A stretch of 10,665 nt of DNA from Beroe ovata (GCA_946803715.1 CAMPET010000432.1:11921-22585); one strand, 5' to 3'. Counted from the stretch's first letter, positions 1 to 8,012 are shown. The notes: a model not told the origin generated them from the letters alone. Program-made: numbers and translations.

Positions 1-38
<38 letters not shown>

Positions 39-85
39 CAGACACACACATACTCACACCCACTCACACATACACACACAGCACA
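1..85. repeat. CA dinucleotide microsatellite
   Basis: A nearly pure CA run covers about 3-33. It continues to about 85 as a decayed tract broken by agaaacag, tactca and cact. It lies at the left edge, in the intron before exon 1. Nothing else is seen between it and the acceptor at 191-192. Confidence 0.95.
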
Positions 86-192
86 ACCGATACAAATTCG
101 TAACCCAAATTTTAATTGGCAAGGATCTATCGATGAAATAAACGACATATTTTTCTTAGTTAAAGTGTGAAGTACCTATTACTCCACCGCAG

Positions 193-343
193 TTTAAAGG
201 AAGAGATAACCTCCCTGAAGTCAGCACTTGGTCGTCACGAGGACGAGAAGAGGGAGCTGTCCCTCCTGGTGGAGTCACTCAGAGACTCGGCTGATAAGTG
301 TGGCAAACTGAACACCAAGCTCGAGGAGGATATACGATCTAAG
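193..343 (+). CDS. Exon 1 of coiled-coil gene (internal exon)
   Basis: The acceptor is ctccaccgcag at 182-192 and the donor aag|gttaga. The exon starts with one base that completes a split codon, then encodes 50 residues from LKEEITSLKSALGRHEDEKR to KLEEDIRSK, ending in phase 0. The sequence is charged, Leu-spaced and proline-free. The frame is stopped by taa at 161-163 if read further left, which rules out the alternative acceptor at 158-159. Because the first codon is split, coding sequence must continue upstream of the window. Confidence 0.88.
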
Positions 344-515
344 GTTAGAAGTGGGAGAGGAGAGGATACGGAGTTGGGGACTGAGGAGAGAAATAGGGGA
401 GGGGAGTTGGAGGGGTTGGGGACTGGGGAGAGGAGAGGGAAGAAGAGAGTTGGGGACTGGGGAGAGGGAGGAAACAGTGATTGGGAGGGGGAGGGGGAGA
501 GGAGAGGAAATATGT
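344..515 (+). repeat. G/A-rich imperfect tandem repeat after exon 1 donor
   Basis: About 170 nt of purine-only or nearly purine-only sequence starts at the splice donor. A unit close to gagttggggactggggagag occurs at 371-390, 414-433 and 447-467, with gaggaga and ggggagg filler between. G-runs of three or more are frequent, so G-quadruplexes or hnRNP F/H-type splicing contacts are possible. The long open frames here, including one on the opposite strand, are a product of base composition and not genes. Confidence 0.85.
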
Positions 516-892
516 AGGATGCATTTCATAGGGTGTAGCTCGTGTATGACAATATAATCATGGAATGGATGCTTTGGGTAATGAGTATCAACTATCAAAT
601 ATCAATGTTAGCGTAACCATTTGATTTCTATATTTTTTGTGTGTTTCTCAATGAGACACGTCTGTCTTGGAATGTATGATTAAATCATATCATGAGCTTA
701 TGAGTTTTAAGGGTGGTTATGCGGCTGCTTATTGCTTATAGTTATCCTACTCGAACAGACTTGGGAACAATTTCTACGAAATACGAGTGGTTAATATCAT
801 GTGGCAAATTTCTAAAATTTTAAACGCTTCATTTAATATTTGCTTCGCTGAAGTCTGGACGAGAAACGAATTCCAGAGCTTCCCATTTGCAG
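344..892 (+). other. Intron 1, with purine-rich repeat at its 5' end
   Basis: This is a 549-nt intron between exons 1 and 2. Positions 344-515 are almost pure G/A (see the repeat entry). Positions 516-878 are ordinary AT-rich sequence in which I see no gene, RNA or clear repeat. It ends in tcccatttgcag. Confidence 0.85.
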
Positions 893-1021
893 GTGACTGA
901 AATAGTTTCGTTGAGGGAAATGGTCGAGGAATGTAAAGGCGATAATCGGATAATTACTCAAAGATTTGACCAAGAAGTTGAGAAAAATGTTTGGAGCGCT
1001 GAGAAGATAAAGGACCTACAG
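893..1021 (+). CDS. Exon 2 of coiled-coil gene
   Basis: The acceptor is cccatttgcag and the donor cag|gttgac, a weaker donor than its neighbours. It has 43 codons, phase 0 at both ends, running from VTEIVSLREMVEECKGDN to WSAEKIKDLQ. It carries the only tryptophan of the whole rod. Reading on past the donor meets tag after five codons, which supports splicing here. The long flanking introns and lack of an initiating ATG at its start mark it as internal. Confidence 0.85.
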
Positions 1022-1169
1022 GTTGACGCTAACACCTAGGAGATTGTTAAATTACTAACATATCGCTTATGCATTTGAAAATTTCACTTCCAAAGCCTGT
1101 TATGACAGATTGAGGACCGTTAATCAGGACCACTATAATCACTGATTTAACCACTCACTATTCTCCCAG

Positions 1170-1328
1170 ACGAAGCTGGATCGATACAAAGCTAACTTGG
1201 ACCAAACCCGACACGAGGCCGAGGAAGACACCCAGTCTCTGGAGAGTGAGATCAGGGAGAAGATGGGTGAGATTTCCAGTCTGGAGCATGAGAACAAGGG
1301 TCTCCTGGCGCGGATAGAGGACCAAATG
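1170..1328 (+). CDS. Exon 3 of coiled-coil gene
   Basis: The acceptor has a pyrimidine stretch, tattctcccag, and the donor is atg|gtgaga. It has 53 codons, phase 0 at both ends, from TKLDRYKANLDQTRHEAEED to GLLARIEDQM. Heptad-spaced Leu, Ile and Met residues alternate with E/K/D/R. An 87-codon frame on the opposite strand overlaps it and is only a shadow of this exon. Confidence 0.88.
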
Positions 1329-1890
1329 GTGAGAGAGAGTAGTGGGGTTTAACCTGATCCTAGGGTCTCTAGAGATGGCACTTTCCTCAGAGAGTGGGGG
1401 TATAACTTTAGCAGTATCCAAGAACCCGACTACGTCACCGCGCTAAATTTCGCGCAGGACATCGTGTACCTCGGGATAATACCCCCTGGAACAGGAATTC
1501 CTTGGCGTGTTCATGCTCATCGGGCTTCTTGGATACTGCCATAACTTTACCCCAGAGTCCGTATTGGCCATTTTAGTTTATCCTACTACTTTCTCACGAT
1601 AATGAGTGATGGATCATAAGACATTGTGTCTGCTTTACATCATCTGTTGTCAAGTTGTCAATTTGACAAAATGACGTGGGATATTCCGAAACTCTGAATA
1701 TGACACGTTGTCATGGAGATTGACCGGTTAGACACCATATTTGGAAATATTTGTGAATTTCCAACTACTACAACGCTGTACTATGATAGTCAATACCAAA
1801 ATTACGTCACATTTTCATCGGTGTATATCGATACAGACAATTATAGTGACTGTGATGACATAATTAAGTGAATTATTGACGCTGATGTAN
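1329..1890 (+). other. Intron 3, with a foldback repeat
   Basis: This 562-nt intron contains the inverted repeat at 1397-1553. The remainder (1555-1888) is AT-rich, with a small near-palindrome around ttgtcaatttgacaa (about 1655-1669), and I see no gene in it. The last base before exon 4 is recorded as N. Confidence 0.8.
1397..1553. repeat. Inverted (foldback) repeat, possible MITE-like element
   Basis: The left arm 1397-1427 and right arm 1522-1553 are inverted copies. The outer ggggta pairs with tacccc, and the 14-mer gcagtatccaagaa pairs with ttcttggatactgc. The spacer is about 94 nt. Between the two matched blocks, both arms carry ataacttta in the same orientation, so the arms are not simple mirror images. 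A convincing target-site duplication is not visible. The length and shape would suit a short non-autonomous element, but other copies would be needed to call it one. Confidence 0.6.
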
Positions 1891-2031
1891 TCACTGACCG
1901 AGGACGTCTCATCCCGGGACGGCAGACTGGAGAAACTGAACGAGGTGTCCAATACCCAGCTAAAGACAATCGAGAGTCTGGCAGAGAAGGGAGAACAGAA
2001 AGCTGTCCAGATTGACCAGCTAAAAGCTGAG
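1891..2031 (+). CDS. Exon 4 of coiled-coil gene
   Basis: It has 47 codons in phase 0, from SLTEDVSSRDGRLEKLNEVS to KAVQIDQLKAE, with donor gag|gttggg. The left boundary rests on tgtan|tca. If the N at 1890 is G, an AG acceptor falls exactly where phase 0 requires it. The codon tan would otherwise be a stop (A or G) or Tyr (C or T). The upstream tract is poor in pyrimidines, so the acceptor is weak. The frame, rod-like composition and lack of proline match the neighbouring exons. Confidence 0.82.
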
Positions 2032-2329
2032 GTTGGGGCAGTAATTTGGATATCATGTCCATTTCCACTGGACAAATATATCTTGTCGATAATATTCAGA
2101 CTTATATCCGGGCAAAGAATCATTCCTAAGAATCGGCACGTAGTACTTATATCACTAATGGCCAGTGGCTTTGACCGTAGGTATATAATGTTTGACAAGG
2201 GTGTGCATAGCGTAAGGTGTTATTAACTGACGTCAGAGTATCAACAATGTGATTATATGATGACGCATATCTGACATCAGCGTCATTGACACTTCTATGA
2301 AAGTGTCCACCCAATCACAAACTTTACAG

Positions 2330-2455
2330 GTTGATTCAGTGATTGTGCAAAGGGACAAGGCTCTGGACACAATGAGGACGTACCAGGCACAATGTGATAG
2401 TTTGAGAGAAGACCTAGCTAACCGGGAACAGAAACTGGACGAGCTGAGGGAGCGG
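2330..2455 (+). CDS. Exon 5 of coiled-coil gene
   Basis: The acceptor is caaactttacag and the donor cgg|gtatgt. It has 42 codons in phase 0 at both ends, from VDSVIVQRDKALDTMRTYQA to EQKLDELRER. The opening resembles the ERD-x-A-x-D-x-R-x(3)-ERDSLRE pattern of TSGA10-like proteins, but only over about 20 residues, so I treat this as a hint. The G-rich segment 2456-2550 follows the donor at once. Confidence 0.87.
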
Positions 2456-2550
2456 GTATGTTGGGGAGCAAGGGGGGGAATATGGGGGAATGGAGTATAG
2501 GGGAGCACAGGGGAATATATTTATAGGGAGCACTATAGAGGGAAGCAGTG
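2456..2550 (+). repeat. G-run-rich intron start with repeated ggggagca/ggggaat words
   Basis: Directly after the exon 5 donor come repeated words such as ttggggagcaa, gggggaat, aggggagcac, aggggaat and agggagcac. This is a loose tandem array of about 15-20-nt units with G-runs of 3-7. Similar G/A-rich starts are seen after exons 1 and 14. Confidence 0.65.
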
Positions 2551-2718
2551 GGAATGATGGATGATTAAGTTCGGGGAATCCCCTGAGTCACTCGAATACC
2601 GTACACCCCAAATTCCTAAATTTCAAATCCACCGCACGCCTCTGGGGATCTTAATATTTGCTGATAATCGAGAAAGTATGTTTTTCGAGGTTATTTTCTC
2701 TCTCGTCTAACCTCTCAG

Positions 2719-2802
2719 ATTATCGAGATAGAGAAGGAAAGAGACGAGATTCAGAATGATGCTGAGATTCTTGATCAGAATTGTCACATGGTCAAGGAGC
2801 AG
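2719..2802 (+). CDS. Exon 6 of coiled-coil gene
   Basis: The acceptor has a strong pyrimidine tract (ctctctcgtctaacctctcag) and the donor is cag|gtaatt. This is the shortest exon, 28 codons in phase 0, from IIEIEKERDEIQNDAEILDQ to CHMVKEQ. It precedes the 3.2-kb intron that holds the first internal promoter candidate. Its phase-0 end makes it interchangeable with the alternative first exon at 4248-4337 for splicing to exon 7. Confidence 0.87.
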
Positions 2803-2818
2803 GTAATTCACTTCACCC

Positions 2819-2874
2819 GGAATTCCTGCAGGGGAATGAATAATGACTATGTTCATTCCCGTGAAATTCCTGCA
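2819..2874. repeat. Short hairpin flanked by direct repeats
   Basis: gggaatgaa (2832-2840) and ttcattccc (2852-2860) form a perfect 9-bp inverted repeat with an 11-nt loop. The 10-mer aattcctgca occurs at 2821-2830 and again at 2865-2874, outside the hairpin. This could be a tiny insertion with a duplicated target, or a local duplication. Confidence 0.6.
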
Positions 2875-3332
2875 AAATAAAATTGAATTCATTTATAATG
2901 TGTCGCAGATCGACAATTAAACTCTGCACGGAATGTCGCTGATGGTTCTCGTGAAATCTCAATTTACAGTTCTCTTAAATGACTCGCATTAGATCCAATA
3001 TTTGTGCTTTATAGTATAGGAATTGGTGTAATTGGATGGAAGGAGCACACCAACTGTGTTGAACTGTGCAGTTTCCTAATGAATGGGATACGGGCGCACC
3101 AGTTACTGGTTTTTCCATGTTTATCTGGGTTCAGACACCTCACTCATGGACAGGGTAGTTTAATAATGCTCACCTGTGGCACCATATACAACAGACAATC
3201 ATGCATATGTCGTGATTTATTAGAGGATCTTCGAGTAAGAGACTCCTCCTTTTAAACAATCAAGAACCTACATTATAACTGCCACCATTTCATAATCAGA
3301 ACTAGGACGATCAGTTGGTTGGTACCTTCATC

Positions 3333-3363
3333 GAGAGTCTATAATTGAGAGTCTATAATTGAG
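3333..3363. repeat. 14-bp tandem duplication
   Basis: The unit gagagtctataatt is repeated perfectly at 3333-3346 and 3347-3360, with three bases of a further copy. It lies in intron 6 and has no visible function. Confidence 0.9.
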
Positions 3364-3454
3364 TTGCTTATCCTAACATGAGAATCAATGTTTCGAATAT
3401 CAGATAGCAACCAGATAGATAATGAGAGGCTCGAATACCCGCTAGGTGTGCAAA

Positions 3455-3532
3455 GTGCACACTTACACTTACACTTACACTTACACTTACACACACACAT
3501 ACACACAACACACACACACGCACACACACAAA
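3455..3532. repeat. Compound microsatellite (acactt)n then (CA)n
   Basis: About five acactt hexamers are followed by an imperfect CA run to about 3532. It is open in several frames, giving HLHLHL on one strand and KCKCKC on the other. Those frames are artefacts and not coding. Confidence 0.95.
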
Positions 3533-3680
3533 CTCTTCCAACGTTCGTAGTTACATTATTATTTGAACTACTACCCATGCGATAGAGCCAGGGTGTGTGT
3601 AATAGGTATCGTATTCATCATAATGAGGACAAGATTTCAAATTCTCCCTCCAACACAACCACCACCGCTGCAACCATGGG

Positions 3681-3750
3681 CATCAGCCAATCAGAGAGCA
3701 TTTGAACTGTGCCATGGACCAATCACAGCGCTCCGTGCTAGTCACGTGAG
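3681..3750 (+). promoter_or_regulatory. Candidate internal promoter A: paired CCAAT boxes and an E-box
   Basis: Two NF-Y-type CCAAT boxes in the same orientation, agccaatcag (CCAAT at 3687-3691) and gaccaatcac (CCAAT at 3719-3723), are spaced 32 bp apart. That is about three helical turns and a typical spacing for paired NF-Y sites in cell-cycle promoters. A CACGTG E-box follows at 3743-3748. The cluster lies about 500 bp upstream of the alternative first coding exon at 4248. X-box half-like words (gtagccat at 3959, gttaccat at about 4177) occur downstream but lack the second half. No TATA box is seen. The start of transcription is not determined. Confidence 0.5.
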
Positions 3751-4247
3751 TATACACATGACGTTTTATGAAGCAGGACTAGGTGGCATGCTATCATAGA
3801 TGTGCCTCTTCCACTTCTCATGCAATTGCCCGCTGGAGCGTGCTGGAGGGAGTGGGAGGTGGTGTGGAAGAGGCGACACGTATCACTACGGCATGTAGAC
3901 AGTTAGAGCAGTGTTTTCATGAGAATATGTGAGATTATGATTGTTTGTACATTTGCTTGTAGCCATTGTATTGAGAATTTGGTGGCCAGCGCACTCACAC
4001 ACTGCCACACTCCTGATCACTTAATCCCTCTATCTTGGTGTTTGAGTGGCAGTTGCGGATTTATTATTGCTCGTTTTTGACACCGCTGTCTGTGAAGGCA
4101 TGTACCGTTAACAGTATACTCCACTTTTCGCCTGTGAGGAAAACCCACACATTTGTAACATCGCACACTTATCATCGTTACCATCTCACATCTATAATTG
4201 CACGTCGTTCCATTAGGGACTGTAGCTGATGATATGTGTTGAGTAAC

Positions 4248-4337
4248 ATGAGTTCGAAGAGCTTCACTTCTCCCTCCTCGACCACGCCCAAGAAACAGAG
4301 ATCATACTCGCCTGTATCCAGATACACTTGGGATGAG
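4248..4337 (+). CDS. Candidate alternative first coding exon A (S/T-P-rich head, 30 aa)
   Basis: An ATG with A at -3 (gtaacATGa) has an in-frame tga 18 nt upstream, so the frame must begin here. It opens 30 codons ending at donor gag|gtatgg in phase 0. The peptide starts MSSKSFTSPSS, continues with TPKKQR and SPVSR, and ends in YTWDE. Three S/T-P sites next to basic residues resemble proline-directed kinase targets. It is unlike the proline-free rod and looks like a non-helical head domain. Phase 0 fits exon 7 at 6031, 1.69 kb downstream. The joined product would be the head plus 361 residues of rod within the window. It could instead be a chance open frame or belong to a nested gene, but start context, codon quality and phase make a real exon likely. 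Confidence 0.6.
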
Positions 4338-5830
4338 GTATGGTCATACACACAAGAATCTTGTGGGCTCAAAATAGCGGCAAAATACGAAACCTCTAGT
4401 CTAGGATTTCGATGAGTTTCTTATAAAAATAACTGATATGAGTGCATTTAGCAAGCGATACTTCCTGCTAATGGTGGCTTTTCAGCTTTTATTATATTGC
4501 CAGTCCAGTCTTCGTGACGTATCACGTAATCATCTTTTAACTTATTTCTACTTTTGTGGCATTGGTTTTGGCTTATATCAAGCAACATGTCATGAATTGG
4601 CAACCAATTACTTGGGATTAGGTATGAAACACTTCACTAGCGATATAGATCCTATGGCAAGGACATAGCTTCCCAGCTATTGTCATCCCATACTTCGCTA
4701 GCGACAGCTCTGTCTCTAACGATAAAACACGTTTGCCATCATGGAACTAGATATATTGTTCAATTCATCTTGACTTTTATCATCATAAATATCTGGAGGT
4801 CAGATATATTCTCTCACGTAATAATCACTTCTCGCGATCAATATTGTATGGAGTTGACAATACGAGTTTCACTTTCATTCCTGAAGTGGAACGTATACGC
4901 TTCTTAGTGAAGCAATAAACCAGAACAGTCGATCATGATCTATATTGTGTGACAAAATCATGACTTTGTTAGGCTCGAAATTATAATCGACATGTCAACT
5001 ACCTATAATTCAAACTCCCACGAAATAATTCAACATATTGTTGAGTACCCATATTTGGGTCAACACAATTTGAAATTTGGTCTCCTCAGTCAAGTTTGAT
5101 ATTTCGGGATAGGAGTTCTCGTTACCATCGTGGGAACAGCTCTAGAACAATTCCCATATTCTTCACCATGCAATCGACTGCGCGTTCACGGTCATGTACC
5201 GGAAACAGTACTTCCATCTCACTTAGAATCATAGAGAATTTCTAAAAAACATTGTGTCAATAATTTCTTCTGAAGAGCATTGAGCATAATCAAAACGCGA
5301 GCATAGATTCGGACCAATCTAGCGTTCCTTTCTGGAGCAATGTGCTAGGGGGAGCTTAAAAACACTATTTAGTATCCCTTACTTGGATCTGATTGTGGGA
5401 ACTATCTGGTTGTTGGACCTATCTGGTTGTGGGTGCTATAAGAGTGGTTTTCGTAACGCATGAAAACAGCATAATTCCCTCTTTATGGAATAGAAAATGC
5501 ACACCCCTGAGAAGCTGTGTGAATACGATTCAATTTGTACATGAACGCAGTCAGCGAAGAGCTCGCTGGAACCTGGAATACATTTGTCAGGAGGATGATA
5601 TCATCTTATCTTCGTAATTCTGCCTTAACTATAATGCATGATCCTTGCCTTGATAATGACAAGAATCATCGGCTATACTCGGTCACATATTATATTTACT
5701 TGAGAAGGAGAGAGGGATTGGTCTCATCAGGCAGTCATGTGCTTCTCCTTAAACTTGTTCTGAATACCACCCACTGAGACATGCACAATGTGTGTCACGC
5801 AGAGAATGAGTCTATATCTATTTAGGGTGG

Positions 5831-5892
5831 ATGAATCATGAATCATGAATCATGATCAATGCAAACGGTTATTGAACGGTTATGGAACGGTT
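5831..5892. repeat. Heptamer repeat and three AACGGTT boxes at 11-bp period
   Basis: atgaatc is repeated three times from 5831. It is followed by aacggtt at 5864, 5875 and 5886, an exact 11-bp period. AACGG is the core bound by MYB-family proteins. A fourth aacggtt lies at 6344 in the next intron. The sites may be regulatory or simply a short tandem repeat. Confidence 0.7.
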
Positions 5893-5976
5893 TTCATATG
5901 ACGCAATACTCAATTGCCCAGTTATGCAGGGTTCGTAGCCGCTATAATTCCTAGTTGAGGCTGAAATGAATTCACT

Positions 5977-6016
5977 CACGTGATCCATAACGTGTTATAA
6001 CGTGATACATAACGTG
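5977..6016. repeat. CACGTG followed by three TAACGTG words
   Basis: CACGTG is at 5977-5982, and TAACGTG begins at 5988, 5998 and 6010. The array ends 14 nt before exon 7, so it occupies the usual branch-point and pyrimidine-tract zone of the acceptor. Confidence 0.7.
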
Positions 6017-6030
6017 TCTTCATCACCTAG

Positions 6031-6169
6031 GTGGCTCAGCAGAAACAACTGACATCCTACCTCCAAGAGGAGTTGTCCCTGGCTAAACAGCAGAATGAAA
6101 CGAGGCTCATGGAGGTGAAACACGGAGAAATGACTATTGAAAGACTGGATAAGGCTAACGCTAAACTAG
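6031..6169 (+). CDS. Exon 7 of coiled-coil gene
   Basis: The acceptor is cttcatcacctag and the donor a strong g|gtgagt. It has 46 codons plus one base, from VAQQKQLTSYLQEELSLAKQ to DKANAKL, starting in phase 0 and ending in phase 1. It is the first exon after the 3.2-kb intron. Its phase-0 start lets it accept either exon 6 or the alternative first exon at 4248-4337. Confidence 0.88.
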
Positions 6170-6704
6170 GTGAGTTGTGAGTTTCCCAAACACAAGGAAA
6201 TATCTCTTAAATATCTAGCGTTGTTACCCCTAAGACCAAAGTTCATTCATATTAAAAGGTTTTCTGCTGAGCGCACTCTATTATTCTAGATGTTTTATTG
6301 GCTCGGACCGTGAAGAATGAACCATTTCTGCGTCATGATTGAGAACGGTTTTTATATTTTGTGACTTGATCACTAAAAATAGACTCCGACAGCCAATGAT
6401 AATCTAGAAACGCTCTCATGTGATTCAAAACATGGCCCTGTACTTTCTTTTGTCATGAGCTTTGAAGACCTGCTACGGTCACATTATGACTTTGTAGTGG
6501 CCAATGGCCGTCGTGGGTCTTCGAGAAACCGATTTGTCCCGAAAAGGTGACAATACCTCGACGCGCCGAATAGAGCAAAAAAACAATGGTATATCTTGAT
6601 CATACATATTCTCATGAAATCATTCATGATCTATTCACTGACTCATCCTGGCTACACGTTGCTGAGCACTAGTGACACGTGACTGAGTGACACGTGATTC
6701 TCAG
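6170..6704 (+). other. Intron 7
   Basis: This 535-nt AT-rich intron has no gene visible. It contains a single aacggtt at 6344 and a 15-bp tandem duplication at 6671-6700 against the exon 8 acceptor. Confidence 0.8.
6671..6700. repeat. 15-bp tandem duplication carrying CACGTG
   Basis: agtgacacgtgactg (6671-6685) is followed by agtgacacgtgattc (6686-6700). Each copy holds CACGTG (6676 and 6691). It ends four bases before exon 8 and leaves that acceptor with almost no pyrimidine tract. Confidence 0.9.
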
Positions 6705-6871
6705 GCACGCAGATTGAGGAATTGTCCGCACAACTCAGTAAGAAAGATGAAGAGTGTTTGTCGCTTAGCAATCGATTGAGGGACACTAACAATACCCTAA
6801 CTCGGAGTGAGCAGGACACGCTCAATTTGAGGACAGAATTAGACAACGCTCACTGTAACTTTGCAGCTAAG
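6705..6871 (+). CDS. Exon 8 of coiled-coil gene
   Basis: The acceptor is gtgattctcag and the donor aag|gtgact. Two bases complete the Gly codon split with exon 7. Then come 55 codons, TQIEELSAQLSKKDEECLSL to DNAHCNFAAK, ending in phase 0. A nearer AG at 6711-6712 would break the frame. The rod composition continues, with two cysteines. Confidence 0.88.
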
Positions 6872-7029
6872 GTGACTTGCTCGAATTCGACGGATTATAA
6901 TTCAAATTGACTGCTCAAAATCGACAGATTTAGATCTAGTCCCAGATTAAGAGTTGGAACTGCATCTCTTGAAAAATATTGACTCTCCATCATCTCTATT
7001 TCCTCATGATCATATCCTCGTTCTCACAG

Positions 7030-7143
7030 GACAAAGAGTGTCTAGCTGAGCAAGCTGAAAAGGAACGTCTCAACATCAAGCTCGAGGAAACTACCAAACT
7101 CCTGAACTCTTCAAAACAATCCATATCAGAGCTCAATGACAAG
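7030..7143 (+). CDS. Exon 9 of coiled-coil gene
   Basis: The acceptor is ctcgttctcacag and the donor aag|gttttt. It has 38 codons, phase 0 at both ends, from DKECLAEQAEKERLNIKLEE to SKQSISELNDK. The donor is T-rich after GT and weaker than consensus. The reading frame runs into tag soon after the donor (about 7159), which supports splicing there. Confidence 0.87.
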
Positions 7144-7322
7144 GTTTTTATCCCGGGATAGTAATTCAAGAGTGTGATCGCGTAGTTGTTTCTTCAAGCA
7201 TACTTACGTATAAGCGTCCTATTGATACCCTCATAGTGGCGTTCTTGTGGCTTCCTTGTGGCGCTATCACCCGCTTCACACGCGTTTTCACAACTGACAA
7301 TTGACAATTCCCCGCTGTGCAG

Positions 7323-7476
7323 ATCTCTGCGGATGGAAAGATCATCCAAGCACTGGAGGATTCGGTAGCACATTCCCAACAGAGATGTACTGCGATCCAG
7401 GAGGAGAATAAGAGAGCAAGTGTCTCCCTCGAGAACAACCAGAAGAGTCTGTTAGACTCACAGCGTGAACTTGGGG
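7323..7476 (+). CDS. Exon 10 of coiled-coil gene
   Basis: The acceptor is cccgctgtgcag and the donor a consensus g|gtaagt. It has 51 codons plus one base, from ISADGKIIQALEDSVAHSQQ to LLDSQRELG, ending in phase 1. The 90-codon and 61-codon frames on the opposite strand are shadows of this exon. Confidence 0.88.
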
Positions 7477-7593
7477 GTAAGTGTAGTAATTGGAACTAGG
7501 TTTAGATGTGGGGGGGGCTATCAGCAGGCCTTTGTTTTAGGGGACACAACCAAAATCACAATAATCAATATACTTAGCTCAATCCTCCTTCAG

Positions 7594-7691
7594 CGCTGCG
7601 ACAGACACTTAATCAGAAAGAGTATTGCATAGAGAACCTGGAGACGAAGACCAAGAAGTTGGAGGAAACCTTGGCGAGCGTCGAACAGCAG
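7594..7691 (+). CDS. Exon 11 of coiled-coil gene
   Basis: The acceptor has a good pyrimidine tract, aatcctccttcag, and the donor is cag|gtaaat. Two bases complete an Ala codon with exon 10. Then come 32 codons, LRQTLNQKEYCIENLETKTK to EETLASVEQQ, ending in phase 0. It precedes the 1.7-kb intron holding the second internal promoter candidate. Confidence 0.87.
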
Positions 7692-8012
7692 GTAAATTTT
7701 GGTATGAGATGGGACTGGATAAACTCAAACGATTAATTGTATCTTGTGGACTTAATTATGCCATAAAGGGCAAGATATCCCCTCTACTCTCGGTAATTTT
7801 GGCGCAATCAAATCCCCTCTCTCTACCCTTGGGCAGTGACTGGGCCCAGTCCATTTACGTGCACATTATATCCAATATACTCATAATCCCACCGCATCGT
7901 GCATAAATGTGGTTGATGAAGGAGCGGGCTTTTCCCATTTCAAATATCTATTGTGCTTGCCCTAGCAGCTTGACAAGAAAATAATGGTGACCCCCAAACA
8001 GTACATTCGGCC

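Larger units (their letters stand above)
2803..4247 (+). other. First part of intron 6: repeats and a candidate promoter region
   Basis: Positions 2819-2874 hold a small hairpin with flanking direct repeats. 2900-3330 shows nothing I can support. 3333-3363 is a 14-bp tandem duplication. 3455-3532 is a compound microsatellite. 3681-3750 has CCAAT and E-box motifs. 3751-4247 would be the 5' UTR or proximal promoter of the alternative first exon; several upstream ATGs there suggest the UTR is either shorter or spliced. Confidence 0.7.
4338..6030 (+). other. Second part of intron 6: repeats only
   Basis: This stretch of 1.69 kb is AT-rich and I see no coding exon. It contains a 13-bp direct repeat acttc(a/g)ctagcga at 4631 and 4692, a 17-bp-period duplication of ctatctggttgt at 5402 and 5419, heptamer repeats at 5831-5853, AACGGTT triplets at 5864-5892, and TAACGTG repeats at 5988-6016 against the exon 7 acceptor. 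Confidence 0.75.

Noticed and set aside
1-85. CRISPR-like repetition
   Set aside because: It is simple CA microsatellite with no spacers, in eukaryotic sequence.
275-598. Open frames of 68-107 codons in the G/A-rich tract, both strands
   Set aside because: They follow from the purine repeat composition, with repetitive Gly/Glu or Pro/Leu products. The real exon ends at 343.
1158-1421. 87-codon minus-strand frame
   Set aside because: It lies antisense to exon 3, whose frame, phases and splice sites are well supported.
3004-3255. 83-codon + strand frame in intron 6
   Set aside because: Composition is Cys/His/Leu mixed with no family resemblance, no in-phase splice sites connect it, and the base use is like the surrounding intron.
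3431-3455. tRNA T-arm-like word ggctcgaataccc
   Set aside because: No matching acceptor stem, D-arm or A box is found upstream.
3339-3578. KCKCKC or HLHLHL repeat proteins
   Set aside because: They are translations of the acactt/CA microsatellite.
4438-4668. 76-codon frame with a hydrophobic N-terminus resembling a signal or membrane segment
   Set aside because: It is AT-rich intron sequence, where hydrophobic frames arise by chance. I see no supporting splice site or domain.
4913-4918. AATAAA as a polyadenylation signal
   Set aside because: No coding frame ends nearby and there is no clear downstream element; one hexamer is expected by chance in AT-rich intron.
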